12,688 nucleotides of DNA, from contig RFIY01000282.1 of NCBI GenBank assembly GCA_003695505.1, forward strand, positions 1 to 12,688. Reading direction: 5' to 3'. Source of the stretch: J088 sp003695505 [NCBI: Candidatus Dadabacteria bacterium] (GTDB taxonomy: Bacteria > J088). Of the stretch, positions 1-8,119 are shown piece after piece. How positions within the stretch are numbered: the stretch's first letter is position 1; every line of letters starts with the position of its first letter. Position numbers and translations under genes: made by a program. A model generated the notes under the pieces. It did no database searches, was not told the origin of the DNA, and worked only from the letters and a program-made list of their open reading frames with translations.

Positions 1-752
1 GCCATGATCTTGACCCGGCTCGTCACCGCCGCCTGAAGCTGCCTCGGTGGGCGCAGCACCGGATAGAGGATGCCGTCGATTCGAAAACGAACAACCAGTT
101 CCTCTTCCATCGGCTCGATGTGAATATCACTGGCGCGGTCGCGAACCGCCTGAAACAGGATGCGGTTGACCAGACGAATGATCGGCGCGTCTTCATCGGT
201 GCTTTCGAGCAGATCCATCGGCGCATTGGAAAGGTCGCCATCCTCGAGCAATTCATCGCCCATCTCGTGGATGACCTCTTCGGCCGAGTTTTCTGCTTCC
301 TGGAACAACCGGTTCAGGCGATCACGCAACAGGGGCTCCGCGATCAGATGCATCCGGGCTGGTCGCCCGAATTTCACCTCGATCATTTCGATGCCTTCAT
401 TCGCAAACGGATCACTCGTCGCAACATCGATGTGATCGTCGTTCAGCGCAAACGGCAACAGACCCGCATCCCGCAACGCAGACAGCGACAACTGCCGGAT
501 TTCCCGTTGCAATTCGTCTTCGATCTCAATTTCTTCAATGACCGGCAGACCGGACTGAATACCCAGCGCCTCGGCAATCAGCCGCGCATCCACGTCGAAT
601 TCCCGAACCAGAAGCTCGCCGAGCCGCGGCACATCCTCGCCTGCCTCGCGTTGTGCCTGCTGACGGTCCAGCGCGGACTGAATCTGTTCCGCGGTCAGGC
701 CGCAACGTTGCTCGAGAATTTCCCCGAGCAATGTGCCGGTCGATATCGTCAT
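1..752 (-). CDS. gspE: Type II secretion ATPase GspE, N-terminal 250 residues (cut by window edge)
   Basis: GspE is the cytoplasmic hexameric ATPase that drives pseudopilus assembly in type II secretion. Only residues 1-250 are in the window. Residues 8-71 form two 24-residue halves (LLGEIL...Q31 and RLGELL...Q66), each followed by a short linker, which resembles an MshEN/T2SSE_N domain. An acidic linker (about 152-188) follows. The conserved start of the ATPase module is then visible: [11 protein letters not shown] (189-199), RASDIHIEP (206-214) and FRIDGILY (223-230). The Walker A, Asp box, Walker B and zinc-binding tetracysteine parts would lie beyond the left edge. The ATG overlaps the gspD stop as ATGA, so the two are probably translationally coupled. 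PilB or MshE relatives share this architecture, but the position directly after gspC and gspD makes GspE by far the best call. Confidence 0.93.
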   Translation of the reverse strand, partial: MTISTGTLLGEILEQRCGLTAEQIQSALDRQQAQREAGEDVPRLGELLVREFDVDARLIAEALGIQSGLPVIEEIEIEDELQREIRQLSLSALRDAGLLPFALNDDHIDVATSDPFANEGIEMIEVKFGRPARMHLIAEPLLRDRLNRLFQEAENSAEEVIHEMGDELLEDGDLSNAPMDLLESTDEDAPIIRLVNRILFQAVRDRASDIHIEPMEEELVVRFRIDGILYPVLRPPRQLQAAVTSRVKIM

Positions 753-2989
753 GGCTCCGTCGGCGCGGTTTCTGGCTCCGGCGCGGTGTCGGTGAGCGCC
801 GGGGGCATCATCGCGGGCACCTCGTCGACCGCGTCCGGTGTCGGCGCAAACGGCACAGCCCCGTCCTCACTATCCCTGTCCCCACCTGGCATCGCGCTGA
901 CGGGACTCGAAGCCTCCGAGGATGCGTCCGGGACTTCAATGACCATGTCACGTTCGAATGCCGCTTCAGGTGATGCGGCGAGGTCCGCTTTCCCGGCGGC
1001 AATAATCTTGTCGAAAAAGTCGTTCTGATCCTCTCCGAAGCGATCACCATAGCGATCGCGGAACGTTTCGGTCAGCCCCAGTGAAATCTCCTGGAGTTCA
1101 TTGGCCCCACGGACGATATTGGGCGACAGGAACAGGATCAGATTCGTGCGCCGTTTCGTTGACGACCGGGACTTGAACAACCAGCCGATGATCGGGATGT
1201 CCCCAAGCACCGGCACTTTCGACTCCGACTTCGCCTCGGTCGTCGTATAGAGTCCTCCGATCGCAATCGTCTGACCATTGCGGACGACGACATTGGTCTT
1301 TGCGCTACGCTTCTTCGTCACCAGCCCCTGCTGGTTGACGTCAAATCCCTGCGGCGCCTGGCCGACATCGGAAATTTCCTGAAAAATTTTCAGCCGCACC
1401 ATGCCGGAGTCATTCACCTGTGGCGTCACCCGCAACGTCAACCCGACATCGCGGCGGTCGATACTGGAAATGACATTGCCACCGCTCGTCGCGGTCTGAC
1501 CGGTCAGGAACGGCACGTTATCGCCAACAACGATTTCGGCTTCTTCGTTGTCGGAGGTCAGGATCTGTGGCGTACTCAGCACATTGGTGTTCGAGTTGCT
1601 CTTGAGCGCGTTAAGGATGATGCCGATCGGTGGTAGAATCGAACCCTCTTCCGGCGGAATAATCGCACCACCGAAAATGCCGCTCGTACCAAACAGTGAC
1701 GCCGTGTTGAGCAATTGCGCTCCGTCAATGCCCCGCCCCGCGCCGACGATACCGTCCTTGCCAAAGATCGTCTGTTCGGCGCCGCCGGCGATCCCGAGCG
1801 AATACTCGCCACGATCCTCGAGCGAAACCTCGACGATCGCCGCCTGAATGAACACCTGAGACTTCGGCACGTCGAGCTTCTCCAGCAGGCGCATCTGCGC
1901 CTTCAGCTCTTCGGCATCCTCGGTAATGAAAATCAGCGCATTGTTCTGCTTGTCCGCGACAATGCGCAGTTCAGAGCCCTGCTTCGGCTTTCCTTTGGCC
2001 TTCGGATCCTTGCTGATGGTACTGCCGATCGAATTGAGCGTCTGCGCGAGTGTTTCTGCATCGGCGTGCTGAAGATGGTAGACGTGGACTTTCTGCTGCG
2101 CACCCTCTTCTTCCACATCCAGCTTCTGCAGCAGCGAACGCACGGACTGGATATCTTCCTGGGTGCCAATCGCGATGATCCGGTTCAGGCGTTGATCGGC
2201 CACCAGGCGCAGACCGGATCCCGCCGCCGTTGCCGTGTTCTTGTTCTTGTTGCGCGAAGAGCGGCGCGCCGTTGGTTTCGCCGCCGTACTGGCGCTGGAA
2301 CCGTGAATGTCATTGATCAGCTTGATCGCATTATCCACCGCCATATAGCGCACCGGCAAGATTTCGATGACCTCCTCGCTCTCCGCGGAATCGAGCAGAT
2401 CGAGCATCTTGAGCATGCGGGCCACATAGTTGCGCTGATCAACAATGATCAGGGAGTTTGTCGGCTCATGAACGAGAATTTCTCCCGCGTCGCTGCGGAA
2501 GCTGTCGAGAAACTTCTTTGCTTCTTCAACATCGGAATATTCCAGCGGCACGATCTGCACGACCGGTTCTTCGGAAATGCTGTCGATTTTTCTGCCGAAA
2601 ACGATCGGAATCGGTTGCTGCTTGGCGTTTTTCCGCTGTACGATCTTGTACAGGGAGCCGACCTTGACGACGGCCAGCCCCTTGACCGCCAGTACGGTAT
2701 GGAAGATCCGCCAGACCTCGGATACCGGCACGGGCTTCGGGCCGAGGATCGTGACCGTGCCACGTACCGCCTGGTCGAGAATGAAATTTCGCCCTGTCAT
2801 CTTGGAGACGGTCTTGACAAACTCACTGATGTCGACATTGCGGAAATCGATTGTCACCATCTCCGATTCGGCGGCCATCAGAGGTGGCCCGATCGGCGAC
2901 ACCGCAATGGCCACCGCGAGCAGCAGCGATGCCATCCGGCGCTTCCACGAAAGTTGCTGTCCGTATCCGTCTTTTTTGTGCATCGTCAT
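749..2989 (-). CDS. gspD: Type II secretion outer-membrane secretin GspD
   Basis: GspD forms the multimeric outer-membrane channel of the type II system. With the start at 2989 the protein has 746 residues. It has a basic n-region and hydrophobic signal peptide (about 16-40, probable cleavage after MAA at 38-40), an N0 domain (about 44-118), three repeated N1-N3 domains (about 143-375) and the secretin domain (about 378-625). The secretin domain carries the typical VPFLTGQ (492-498), [11 protein letters not shown] (515-525) and [14 protein letters not shown] (592-605). The N2 domain has a basic, Ser/Thr/Asn/Lys-rich loop (about 230-258). After residue 626 there is an unusually long acidic, Pro/Ala-rich tail of about 120 residues. 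The frame stays open to an ATG at 3043, but that start would overlap gspC by 41 bases and put 18 non-signal residues ahead of the signal peptide. The ATG at 2989 (or 2983) lies 13 bases or more after the gspC stop and is preferred. Confidence 0.96.
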   Translation of the reverse strand: MTMHKKDGYGQQLSWKRRMASLLLAVAIAVSPIGPPLMAAESEMVTIDFRNVDISEFVKTVSKMTGRNFILDQAVRGTVTILGPKPVPVSEVWRIFHTVLAVKGLAVVKVGSLYKIVQRKNAKQQPIPIVFGRKIDSISEEPVVQIVPLEYSDVEEAKKFLDSFRSDAGEILVHEPTNSLIIVDQRNYVARMLKMLDLLDSAESEEVIEILPVRYMAVDNAIKLINDIHGSSASTAAKPTARRSSRNKNKNTATAAGSGLRLVADQRLNRIIAIGTQEDIQSVRSLLQKLDVEEEGAQQKVHVYHLQHADAETLAQTLNSIGSTISKDPKAKGKPKQGSELRIVADKQNNALIFITEDAEELKAQMRLLEKLDVPKSQVFIQAAIVEVSLEDRGEYSLGIAGGAEQTIFGKDGIVGAGRGIDGAQLLNTASLFGTSGIFGGAIIPPEEGSILPPIGIILNALKSNSNTNVLSTPQILTSDNEEAEIVVGDNVPFLTGQTATSGGNVISSIDRRDVGLTLRVTPQVNDSGMVRLKIFQEISDVGQAPQGFDVNQQGLVTKKRSAKTNVVVRNGQTIAIGGLYTTTEAKSESKVPVLGDIPIIGWLFKSRSSTKRRTNLILFLSPNIVRGANELQEISLGLTETFRDRYGDRFGEDQNDFFDKIIAAGKADLAASPEAAFERDMVIEVPDASSEASSPVSAMPGGDRDSEDGAVPFAPTPDAVDEVPAMMPPALTDTAPEPETAPTEP

Positions 2990-3002
2990 TGTGCAGTCCC
3001 GT

Positions 3003-3998
3003 CTATCGCAACTGGTAGCTGTAGGCCAGCGGGGATCCGCCACGCTGGAGCTCCAGGTTGAACTCGGTCTCGGATTTCAATTGCTGAAACAGTTGCAGCG
3101 CCTTTTCCGGCGTATCGACGCTGACACCGTTGATCGCCTGAATGATATCACCATTGCGCAGGCCAATCTGCTCGAACACACTTCCCTTCTTGATCGCGAA
3201 GATCTTGTACCCGTTGATGCGCCCACGCTCAAAATTGGGGACGACACGGGCCTGTGTCAGCAACGGCCCAAGATTTCCCATCAGATCAGAAAACTGTTCG
3301 CGATCGATCACATAGTTATTCGGTGACAATTCCTCGATCTGCAGCTCGACATCGCCACCTGACGCTGCCGGTCTGACCTTATCGTCGGTGCGCGAAGCCG
3401 GTTTACGCGGTCGGGCACGCCGAATCGGCCCCTTGTCCTCGCCGGCCTTCGCACTGCCTTCGTACAACTGCAGCACTTCGGTCTGGCCATTGCGCAAAAT
3501 GACCACCTCGCCCCGTCGGATTTTCAGGATCGTCGCCTGGTCAAAGAGCTTGTCGCCAACCCAGTACACATCGACCTGTTTGTTACGTTTGTCGCGGATC
3601 AGTGCAATCGCAACATCGTCCGGGCCACCAAGCGTCCCAAGCACCTCTGCGGGCAATGGGCTGACCTTCAGCTTTTCCGGGATATCCGTGACCTCCACCG
3701 GTGCCGTCTCCGGCTGCGCCGGCGCGACCACGCGCGAAACGTCGACTGCGAACAGGTTGCGCTGCTCGATCAGGGCATAGCTGGACATCGGAGGCGGCGC
3801 CTTACGCTCAACCTTGACGGGCTGCACATCCGGAGCGGGCGCCGCCGGCATATGTTTCCAGACCGCAATGTCCACACCATTTGCAAGCATCTTGCCCGCC
3901 AGCAGCGCACAGCACGCCAGCAGCACGAACGCTACACGGCGCCCCTGCCGCTGAAGCCCCTTCAGGAGCTGCTGCCACTGCACATCAGGTAATTTCAC
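3003..3998 (-). CDS. gspC: Type II secretion inner-membrane connector GspC
   Basis: GspC links the inner-membrane assembly platform to the GspD secretin and helps recognise substrates in the periplasm. The 331-residue protein has a short cytoplasmic N-terminus, one transmembrane helix (about 22-40), a Pro-rich linker (51-70), a homology-region domain (about 72-180, beginning SSYALIEQRNLFAV) and a basic, disordered linker (about 182-212). A C-terminal PDZ domain (about 258-328) contains GSVFEQIGLRNGDIIQAING (272-291). The PDZ ending separates it from coiled-coil GspC variants. The start codon is GTG, and no good Shine-Dalgarno is seen upstream of it. It is the first gene of the gspC-gspD-gspE run, with 13 bases to gspD. 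The divergent neighbour is polX, so the operon promoter should lie in 3999-4145. Confidence 0.93.
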   Translation of the reverse strand: MKLPDVQWQQLLKGLQRQGRRVAFVLLACCALLAGKMLANGVDIAVWKHMPAAPAPDVQPVKVERKAPPPMSSYALIEQRNLFAVDVSRVVAPAQPETAPVEVTDIPEKLKVSPLPAEVLGTLGGPDDVAIALIRDKRNKQVDVYWVGDKLFDQATILKIRRGEVVILRNGQTEVLQLYEGSAKAGEDKGPIRRARPRKPASRTDDKVRPAASGGDVELQIEELSPNNYVIDREQFSDLMGNLGPLLTQARVVPNFERGRINGYKIFAIKKGSVFEQIGLRNGDIIQAINGVSVDTPEKALQLFQQLKSETEFNLELQRGGSPLAYSYQLR

Positions 3999-4145
3999 TC
4001 GATCGTCTGACCGTCGTCGGGCCCTGCTGGTTCCCGTCCCCTTTCACAAGGCAGGGGACATACTGTTGTTCCCGGAACCCGTTCAGGTTATCCTTTAATC
4101 GAATTTGGCGCACGAATGACCCTGCAGCGGGCGGAATCAATCAAG
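3999..4145. promoter_or_regulatory. Divergent gspC/polX intergenic region with two inverted repeats
   Basis: This 147-base gap must hold the promoters of both gspC (leftward) and polX (rightward). Two perfect inverted repeats are visible. GTCCCC (4036-4041) pairs with GGGGAC (4054-4059), and a nested alternative is CCTT/AAGG at 4040-4051. GTTCC-C-GGAAC occupies 4068-4078. Either could be an operator or an RNA hairpin in the gspC leader. There is no T-run, so a terminator is unlikely. No clear leftward promoter was found by eye. Confidence 0.45.
4066..4094 (+). promoter_or_regulatory. Possible sigma70-type promoter for polX
   Basis: TTGTTC (4066-4071) and TATCCT (4089-4094) are separated by 17 bases and match the consensus boxes at 3/6 and 4/6. 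TTTAAT at 4094-4099 is an alternative -10 but lacks a matching -35. The distance to the polX ATG is about 50 bases. The -35 overlaps the GTTCCCGGAAC palindrome, so a bound protein there would be expected to block it. This is an inference from spacing and weak matches only. Confidence 0.25.
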
Positions 4146-5885
4146 ATGGAACACAGCAACGCGGCGCTGGCCCGGCAGTTCGAACAGGCCGCCGACATCC
4201 TCGAGATCCTCGGCGAGAATCCCTTTCGCGTGCGCGCGTACCGCAATGCCGCACGTGTCATCAATGATCAGCCGCAGCCGATTACCGACCGCGTTCGCGA
4301 GGGGTTCGACCCGGCGGATCTGCCTGGCATCGGTGCCGATCTTGCGGACAAAATCCGGGAATTCACCACGACTGGCCACATCGCCTGGATCGATGACCTG
4401 CGGACACAGATTCCGGCCGGTTTGCTGGAACTGCTGCGTCTGCCCGGTGTCGGACCCAAAAAGGTTCGCGCGCTCTGGCAGGAACTGGGGATCACCGATC
4501 TCGACGGGCTGCGGGCCGCCGCTGAAGCGCAGAAGATTCAGGCATTGCCCGGCTTCGGCAAAAAGACAGAGCAGAACATACTGAAAGCGCTTTCCTCCGA
4601 TTTCTTGCAGGAACGTCGTTTCCTGCGTCCGGTCGGAAAACAGGCCGTCGCGCCATTTCTTGAGCTGCTCGCCGCAATGGATACCGTGGATCGCTTCGAG
4701 ATCGCCGGCAGCTACAGGCGAGGCCGCGAAACGGTTGGCGACATCGACGTCATCATCACCGCGCGGGAGACAGATGCCCCAGCGATCATGGATGCACTCG
4801 TCGCACATCCGTCCGTTCAGGACGTGCTCGTACATGGACCAGGCAAGACCAGCGTCGTCACGGAACTGGACATTCAGATCGATTTTCGCGTCGTTGCGCC
4901 CGAAAGCTGGGGCGCCGCCCTCCTGTATTTCACGGGCAGCAAGGCCCACAATATCGTGCTGCGTGATCGGGCGCGGAACCGCGGCTGGAAGCTGAATGAG
5001 TTTGGACTGTTCGACGGAAAACAGTGCATTGCGTCGAAAACCGAGGCCGAGATCTACGACGCATTTGGTCTCGAGACGCCCCCACCCGAGCTCCGCGAGA
5101 ATCGAGGGGAGTTCGAGGCCGCCGAACAGCACAACCTGCCGCGACTGATCTGCATCGAGGACTACCGCGGCAATCTGCACGCCCATTCGACCTGGAGCGA
5201 CGGCAAGCAAACCTTGCACGACATCATCACGGCCGCACGCGACGAATTCCACTACAGCTACTGGGCCGCGACCGACCATTCAAAATCACTGACGGTTGCG
5301 AACGGGCTCGATGAAGATCGCGTTCTGCAGCAGATCGACGAGATCGCGAAACTGCGCGAAACGGTGCCGGGCATCGAAATTCTGACCGGTATCGAATGCG
5401 ACATTCTCGAAGACGGGACGCTCGATCTGCCGGATGAAATCCTGTCCAGGCTCGACGTCGTCATTATTGCCATTCACAGCAAGTTCAATCTGTCCCGAAA
5501 AGCGCAGACTGAACGCATGCTCCGCGCGATGGACAATCCATGGATCACCTTTGTCGCACACCCGACAGGCCGACTGCTGACCCGACGCGAAGGTTATGCC
5601 ATCGACATCGAACGCGTGATCCGGCACGCCGCCGAACGTGGCTGTTTTCTGGAACTCAACGCCAGTCCGTGGCGTCTCGACCTGAACGATATCTATTGCC
5701 GTGAGGCGGCTGCGGCGGGCGTGCCGATCACCATCAATACCGATGCACACCACTCACGAGACCTCAACAATCTCGAACATGGCATCGCCCAGGCTCGCCG
5801 CGGCTGGCTCCGCGCCGATCAGGTCATCAATACTCTGCCGGTCCCGCAACTGCGCGACGCGATCAGGCGAACGAAACTCGCCTGA
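4146..5885 (+). CDS. polX: DNA polymerase/3'-5' exonuclease PolX
   Basis: Bacterial PolX is a gap-filling repair polymerase with a C-terminal PHP 3'-5' exonuclease/AP endonuclease activity, thought to serve base excision repair. The 579 residues match the usual length of about 570-580. The 8-kDa-like start (NPFRVRAYRNAARVI, 25-39) is followed by hairpin motifs LPGIGADLADKI (59-70), LPGVGPKKVRAL (99-110) and LPGFGKKTEQNI (134-145). The palm motif is GSYRRGRETVGDIDV (188-202) with metal aspartates D199 and D201, and the third is probably D246. The PHP domain (about 340-575) keeps the expected ligands: H344, H346, D352, H378, E417, H444, H472, D533 and H535. Both activities therefore look intact. 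The frame is open from an ATG at 4116, but family proteins begin at a motif like MEHSNAALARQFE, so 4146 is chosen. It stands alone as a transcription unit, divergent from gspC. Confidence 0.96.
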   Translation: MEHSNAALARQFEQAADILEILGENPFRVRAYRNAARVINDQPQPITDRVREGFDPADLPGIGADLADKIREFTTTGHIAWIDDLRTQIPAGLLELLRLPGVGPKKVRALWQELGITDLDGLRAAAEAQKIQALPGFGKKTEQNILKALSSDFLQERRFLRPVGKQAVAPFLELLAAMDTVDRFEIAGSYRRGRETVGDIDVIITARETDAPAIMDALVAHPSVQDVLVHGPGKTSVVTELDIQIDFRVVAPESWGAALLYFTGSKAHNIVLRDRARNRGWKLNEFGLFDGKQCIASKTEAEIYDAFGLETPPPELRENRGEFEAAEQHNLPRLICIEDYRGNLHAHSTWSDGKQTLHDIITAARDEFHYSYWAATDHSKSLTVANGLDEDRVLQQIDEIAKLRETVPGIEILTGIECDILEDGTLDLPDEILSRLDVVIIAIHSKFNLSRKAQTERMLRAMDNPWITFVAHPTGRLLTRREGYAIDIERVIRHAAERGCFLELNASPWRLDLNDIYCREAAAAGVPITINTDAHHSRDLNNLEHGIAQARRGWLRADQVINTLPVPQLRDAIRRTKLA

Positions 5886-5893
5886 TCGCCGGT

Positions 5894-5922
5894 TTGCCGC
5901 GGCATCGGGAATTGCGTATCCT
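5894..5922 (+). promoter_or_regulatory. Possible sigma70-type promoter for the CCR-like gene
   Basis: TTGCCG (5894-5899) and TATCCT (5917-5922), 17 bases apart, match the consensus boxes at 4/6 each. They begin 8 bases after the polX stop and lie about 100 bases before the next ATG. An imperfect inverted repeat, GCGTA (5914-5918) with TACGC (5928-5932) and an inner CC/GG pair, covers the -10 and could be an operator. The rest of the 136-base gap (5886-6021) shows only the ribosome binding site. Inference by eye, moderate to low certainty. Confidence 0.3.
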
Positions 5923-6008
5923 ACGGTTACGCACTGAATTGCTGTTCATTCCCGCACTGGCCCCACTGCGGCCCGGCGGTCGTATGCTCAACCGAGACCC
6001 GCAAGAAC

Positions 6009-6015
6009 AAGGAGA
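6009..6015 (+). promoter_or_regulatory. Strong ribosome binding site of the CCR-like gene
   Basis: AAGGAGA lies 6 bases before the ATG at 6022. It fixes that start and is among the best Shine-Dalgarno matches in the window. Confidence 0.75.
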
Positions 6016-6021
6016 CCGACC

Positions 6022-7182
6022 ATGCCCAAAGCCTACTGTGTCACCGCTGATGCTATTGAGCGCGAGCGGGAACGCACGAAAGACAATCCTTCCGACTACA
6101 GAATTTCCAATATTCTTCAGCTCGATGAACTGGAGTTGCGCCCGGTCGGGCCAACCGATGTACGTTTTCGCGTGCTCGCCGTCAGCGCGGAACACAACAT
6201 CAATCACGCCGCGCTGGCCGATACGGTCAACATCGCTGCACTACGTGGCGGCAAGATTTACCCGGGCAACAGCGCCCTGGGAGAGGTCGTCGAAACCGGA
6301 GAACTCGTTACCCGGTTCAAACCGGGCGACATCGTCATCACACACTGTAACGGCGAACCGGATCAATACGGTTATCCGACGCGGATCTGGGCCTACGACA
6401 TGCCCGACAGCATCGGCTGGTATGGCGAGGAAGCGGTCGTCGGTGACTGGCAACTGATCCCCGCGCCGCTCGATTGCGGACTCAATCTGTGGGAAATCGC
6501 CGCACTGCCACTGCGCGCGCCTACGGCAAACCATCTCTGGCGGCGTGCGATCGGCATGTGGCGGGTCAAGGTCAGGCTGGAGCAGAAGAACCTCGCCAAT
6601 GTCCTCGGTTTCGGTGGTGGCGTCAGCGAGCTGTTCCTGATGCAGGCTGCGGCAGCGGGACACAATGCATGGTTCTGCTCCGGCAACGCCGCGCGGCGCG
6701 CACATATGGAAAAACTGGGTATCCGTACGATCGACCAGAAGCAGTTCAACCGCTTTGCGAGCAAGGATGATGTCAAGGCCTTCGGCAAAGAGGTTGCACG
6801 CCTGACGGACGGTACCAAGATGGACATCGTCTGCGACATGCTGCGCGGTCCCGTATTCGATGCCGGCCTGGCCGCGATGGGGCGTGAAGCCGTCAACGTC
6901 AGCGCGGGCTGGCAGCTCAGCAAGGTGCTGACCTACGACAGCGCCGGTGCGAGCGTCAAACAGATCACACTCGACCATACACACTACGACACTGTCACGG
7001 GCGCGAATGCCTGCGTGCAGCTCTACGGACGTGTCTACAAGCCGACCATCCACGACGAAATTTATGCGTTCGAAGATCTGCCGCGTGCGTTCGACGAACT
7101 CGAGGAAAACACACAGACCGGCATCCCGATCATCCGGGTTGCCAAAGAGATGCCCGATTCGGTCAAGAAGCTGATTCCCTGA
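6022..7182 (+). CDS. Medium-chain dehydrogenase/reductase resembling crotonyl-CoA reductase; substrate unknown
   Basis: The 386-residue protein has the two-part MDR fold. A GroES-like catalytic domain (about 35-150) contains RFKPGDIVITHCNG (98-111) and RIWAYDMPD (121-129), and a Rossmann NAD(P)-binding domain (about 190-330) has its glycine turn at GFGGGV (196-201). The HCN motif followed by an IWGYE-like segment, and the IDQKQF...FGKEV...MDIV run (237-270), follow the layout I recall for crotonyl-CoA carboxylase/reductase. No structural or catalytic zinc cysteine set is present, as expected for enoyl-reductase-type MDRs. CCR itself is about 430-450 residues, so this is shorter, mainly at the N-terminus. 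The usual second-half Gly pattern (GxGGVG) is altered. Whether it reduces or carboxylates an enoyl-CoA cannot be told from sequence alone. It seems to be a single-gene unit with its own strong ribosome binding site and terminator. Confidence 0.75.
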   Translation: MPKAYCVTADAIERERERTKDNPSDYRISNILQLDELELRPVGPTDVRFRVLAVSAEHNINHAALADTVNIAALRGGKIYPGNSALGEVVETGELVTRFKPGDIVITHCNGEPDQYGYPTRIWAYDMPDSIGWYGEEAVVGDWQLIPAPLDCGLNLWEIAALPLRAPTANHLWRRAIGMWRVKVRLEQKNLANVLGFGGGVSELFLMQAAAAGHNAWFCSGNAARRAHMEKLGIRTIDQKQFNRFASKDDVKAFGKEVARLTDGTKMDIVCDMLRGPVFDAGLAAMGREAVNVSAGWQLSKVLTYDSAGASVKQITLDHTHYDTVTGANACVQLYGRVYKPTIHDEIYAFEDLPRAFDELEENTQTGIPIIRVAKEMPDSVKKLIP

Positions 7183-7202
7183 ATACACGTTTCAGTCCGA
7201 CC

Positions 7203-7242
7203 ACAGACGCCCCGGTGAACCCACCGGGGCGTCTGTCTTTCT
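7203..7242 (+). terminator. Rho-independent terminator, perfect 15-bp stem
   Basis: ACAGACGCCCCGGTG (7203-7217) pairs perfectly with CACCGGGGCGTCTGT (7222-7236) around an AACC loop and is followed by CTTTCT. It sits 20 bases after the CCR-like stop and ends at the stop codon of the convergent dehydrogenase. On the minus strand the hairpin is followed by GGTCGG rather than a T-run, so it should work mainly rightward, although the stem could still protect or stall the leftward transcript. Confidence 0.88.
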
Positions 7243-8050
7243 ACGACGCCGAAACCGCGCGCCGATGCCAGTCCCGGATACGCCGCAAATAGGCCTCGGG
7301 ATCCCGATTCTTTTCGATCCAGACCCTCCGGGCGTCCGCCATCGGAAAACAGTAAAGCTCTCGCCGCGGCAGGTCCGCCACAATCGCTTTCGCGACATCC
7401 TCCGACGTCAATGAGGCCTTCGCAAAGAATCGTTCAGCCTGCCGCGCGCTCGTCGCGTCGGGTGTTCGCATCCCGTGCTTGAGATTGCTCTGAAAGAACG
7501 TCGGGCAGACGACAGTCACCGCGACGTTCCACGGGGCGAGCTCGGCCGCCAGCGTCTCGCTGAGCGCCAGCACACCAGCCTTGCTCACGTTGTAGGCCGC
7601 CATGCCCGGCAACGCCGTAAACGCGGCGGCAGACGCGACATTGACCAGGTGGCCGCTGCGGCGCTCTTTCATCGGCGGAATCGCTGCCTGGCATCCCGCG
7701 ATGCAGCCAAACAGATTGACATCCACGGCAAGACGCCAGTCTTCGAGCGGCTGCGACTCCGCCGGACCGAATACGGCAACACCGGCACAATTGATCAGCA
7801 GGTCGAGTCCGTCGTGCTCGGCAAATTCGCGGATGACCTGTTGCAGTCGCCCGGCGTCGCGAACATCCAGGGCGACGGGAGTTGCGATCGATCCTCGTTC
7901 GGCAAGCATCGCGCAGGTCTCTGCAAGACCGGTCTCGCTGCGATCTATGAGACCAAACACCACCTCCGGACCGGCCAGCTCGACAGCCAGCGCTCGTCCC
8001 AGCCCGCTGGCAGCACCGGTAATAATGACGCGTCGCAGATCTTGCTTCAT
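7241..8050 (-). CDS. Short-chain dehydrogenase/reductase (classical SDR), substrate unknown
   Basis: This is a 269-residue NAD(P)-dependent oxidoreductase of the classical SDR type. The cofactor turn is TGAASGLG (11-18), the NNAG-like motif is NCAG (87-90), and the catalytic tetrad is N112, S140, Y153 and K157 (YNVSK). An Asp at the end of strand 2 (D36, GLIDR) hints at NAD(H) rather than NADP(H). A PTFFQSNL segment (183-190) after strand 6 and a basic C-terminal helix are typical of broad-specificity members acting on alcohols, ketones or acyl chains. No membrane segment is seen. The frame extends up to 8083, but the ATG at 8050 has GGAGA six bases upstream (8057-8061) and begins right before the Rossmann strand, so it is preferred. 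It is divergent from hemB, and nothing ties its substrate to haem synthesis. Confidence 0.88.
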   Translation of the reverse strand: MKQDLRRVIITGAASGLGRALAVELAGPEVVFGLIDRSETGLAETCAMLAERGSIATPVALDVRDAGRLQQVIREFAEHDGLDLLINCAGVAVFGPAESQPLEDWRLAVDVNLFGCIAGCQAAIPPMKERRSGHLVNVASAAAFTALPGMAAYNVSKAGVLALSETLAAELAPWNVAVTVVCPTFFQSNLKHGMRTPDATSARQAERFFAKASLTSEDVAKAIVADLPRRELYCFPMADARRVWIEKNRDPEAYLRRIRDWHRRAVSAS

Positions 8051-8119
8051 CGCGGTTCTCCATCGGCTGCTGTACGCTATCATGCGATATGAGCCACACT
8101 ACCAGAACAGGATTTTCGC
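8051..8119. promoter_or_regulatory. Divergent SDR/hemB intergenic region
   Basis: These 69 bases must carry promoters for both genes. On the plus strand TATCAT (8078-8083) is a 5/6 match to a -10 box, but the -35 candidate (TTCTCC, 8056-8061, 16-base spacer) is poor. AGGA (8109-8112) is a ribosome binding site seven bases before the hemB GTG. On the minus strand GGAGA (8057-8061) serves the dehydrogenase. A small TATC/GATA inverted repeat spans 8078-8089. The two promoters must overlap, so the genes may affect each other's transcription. Confidence 0.35.

Noticed and set aside
120-1028. Plus-strand open frame spanning the gspE/gspD junction
   Set aside because: It is antisense to two genes joined by an ATGA overlap and shows no domain.
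1715-3061. Long plus-strand open frame of 448 codons opposite gspD
   Set aside because: It is antisense to a secretin with every expected domain, and its translation is rich in Arg, His, Leu and Asp with no recognisable motif, as expected of a high-GC shadow frame.
4061-4084. E. coli-type LexA box (CTG-N10-CAG) upstream of polX
   Set aside because: A CTG is present at 4063-4065, but no CAG lies at the required spacing.
4137-5279. Minus-strand open frame of 380 codons opposite polX
   Set aside because: It mirrors the PolX reading frame, where all polymerase and PHP residues are intact. It has no recognisable domain.
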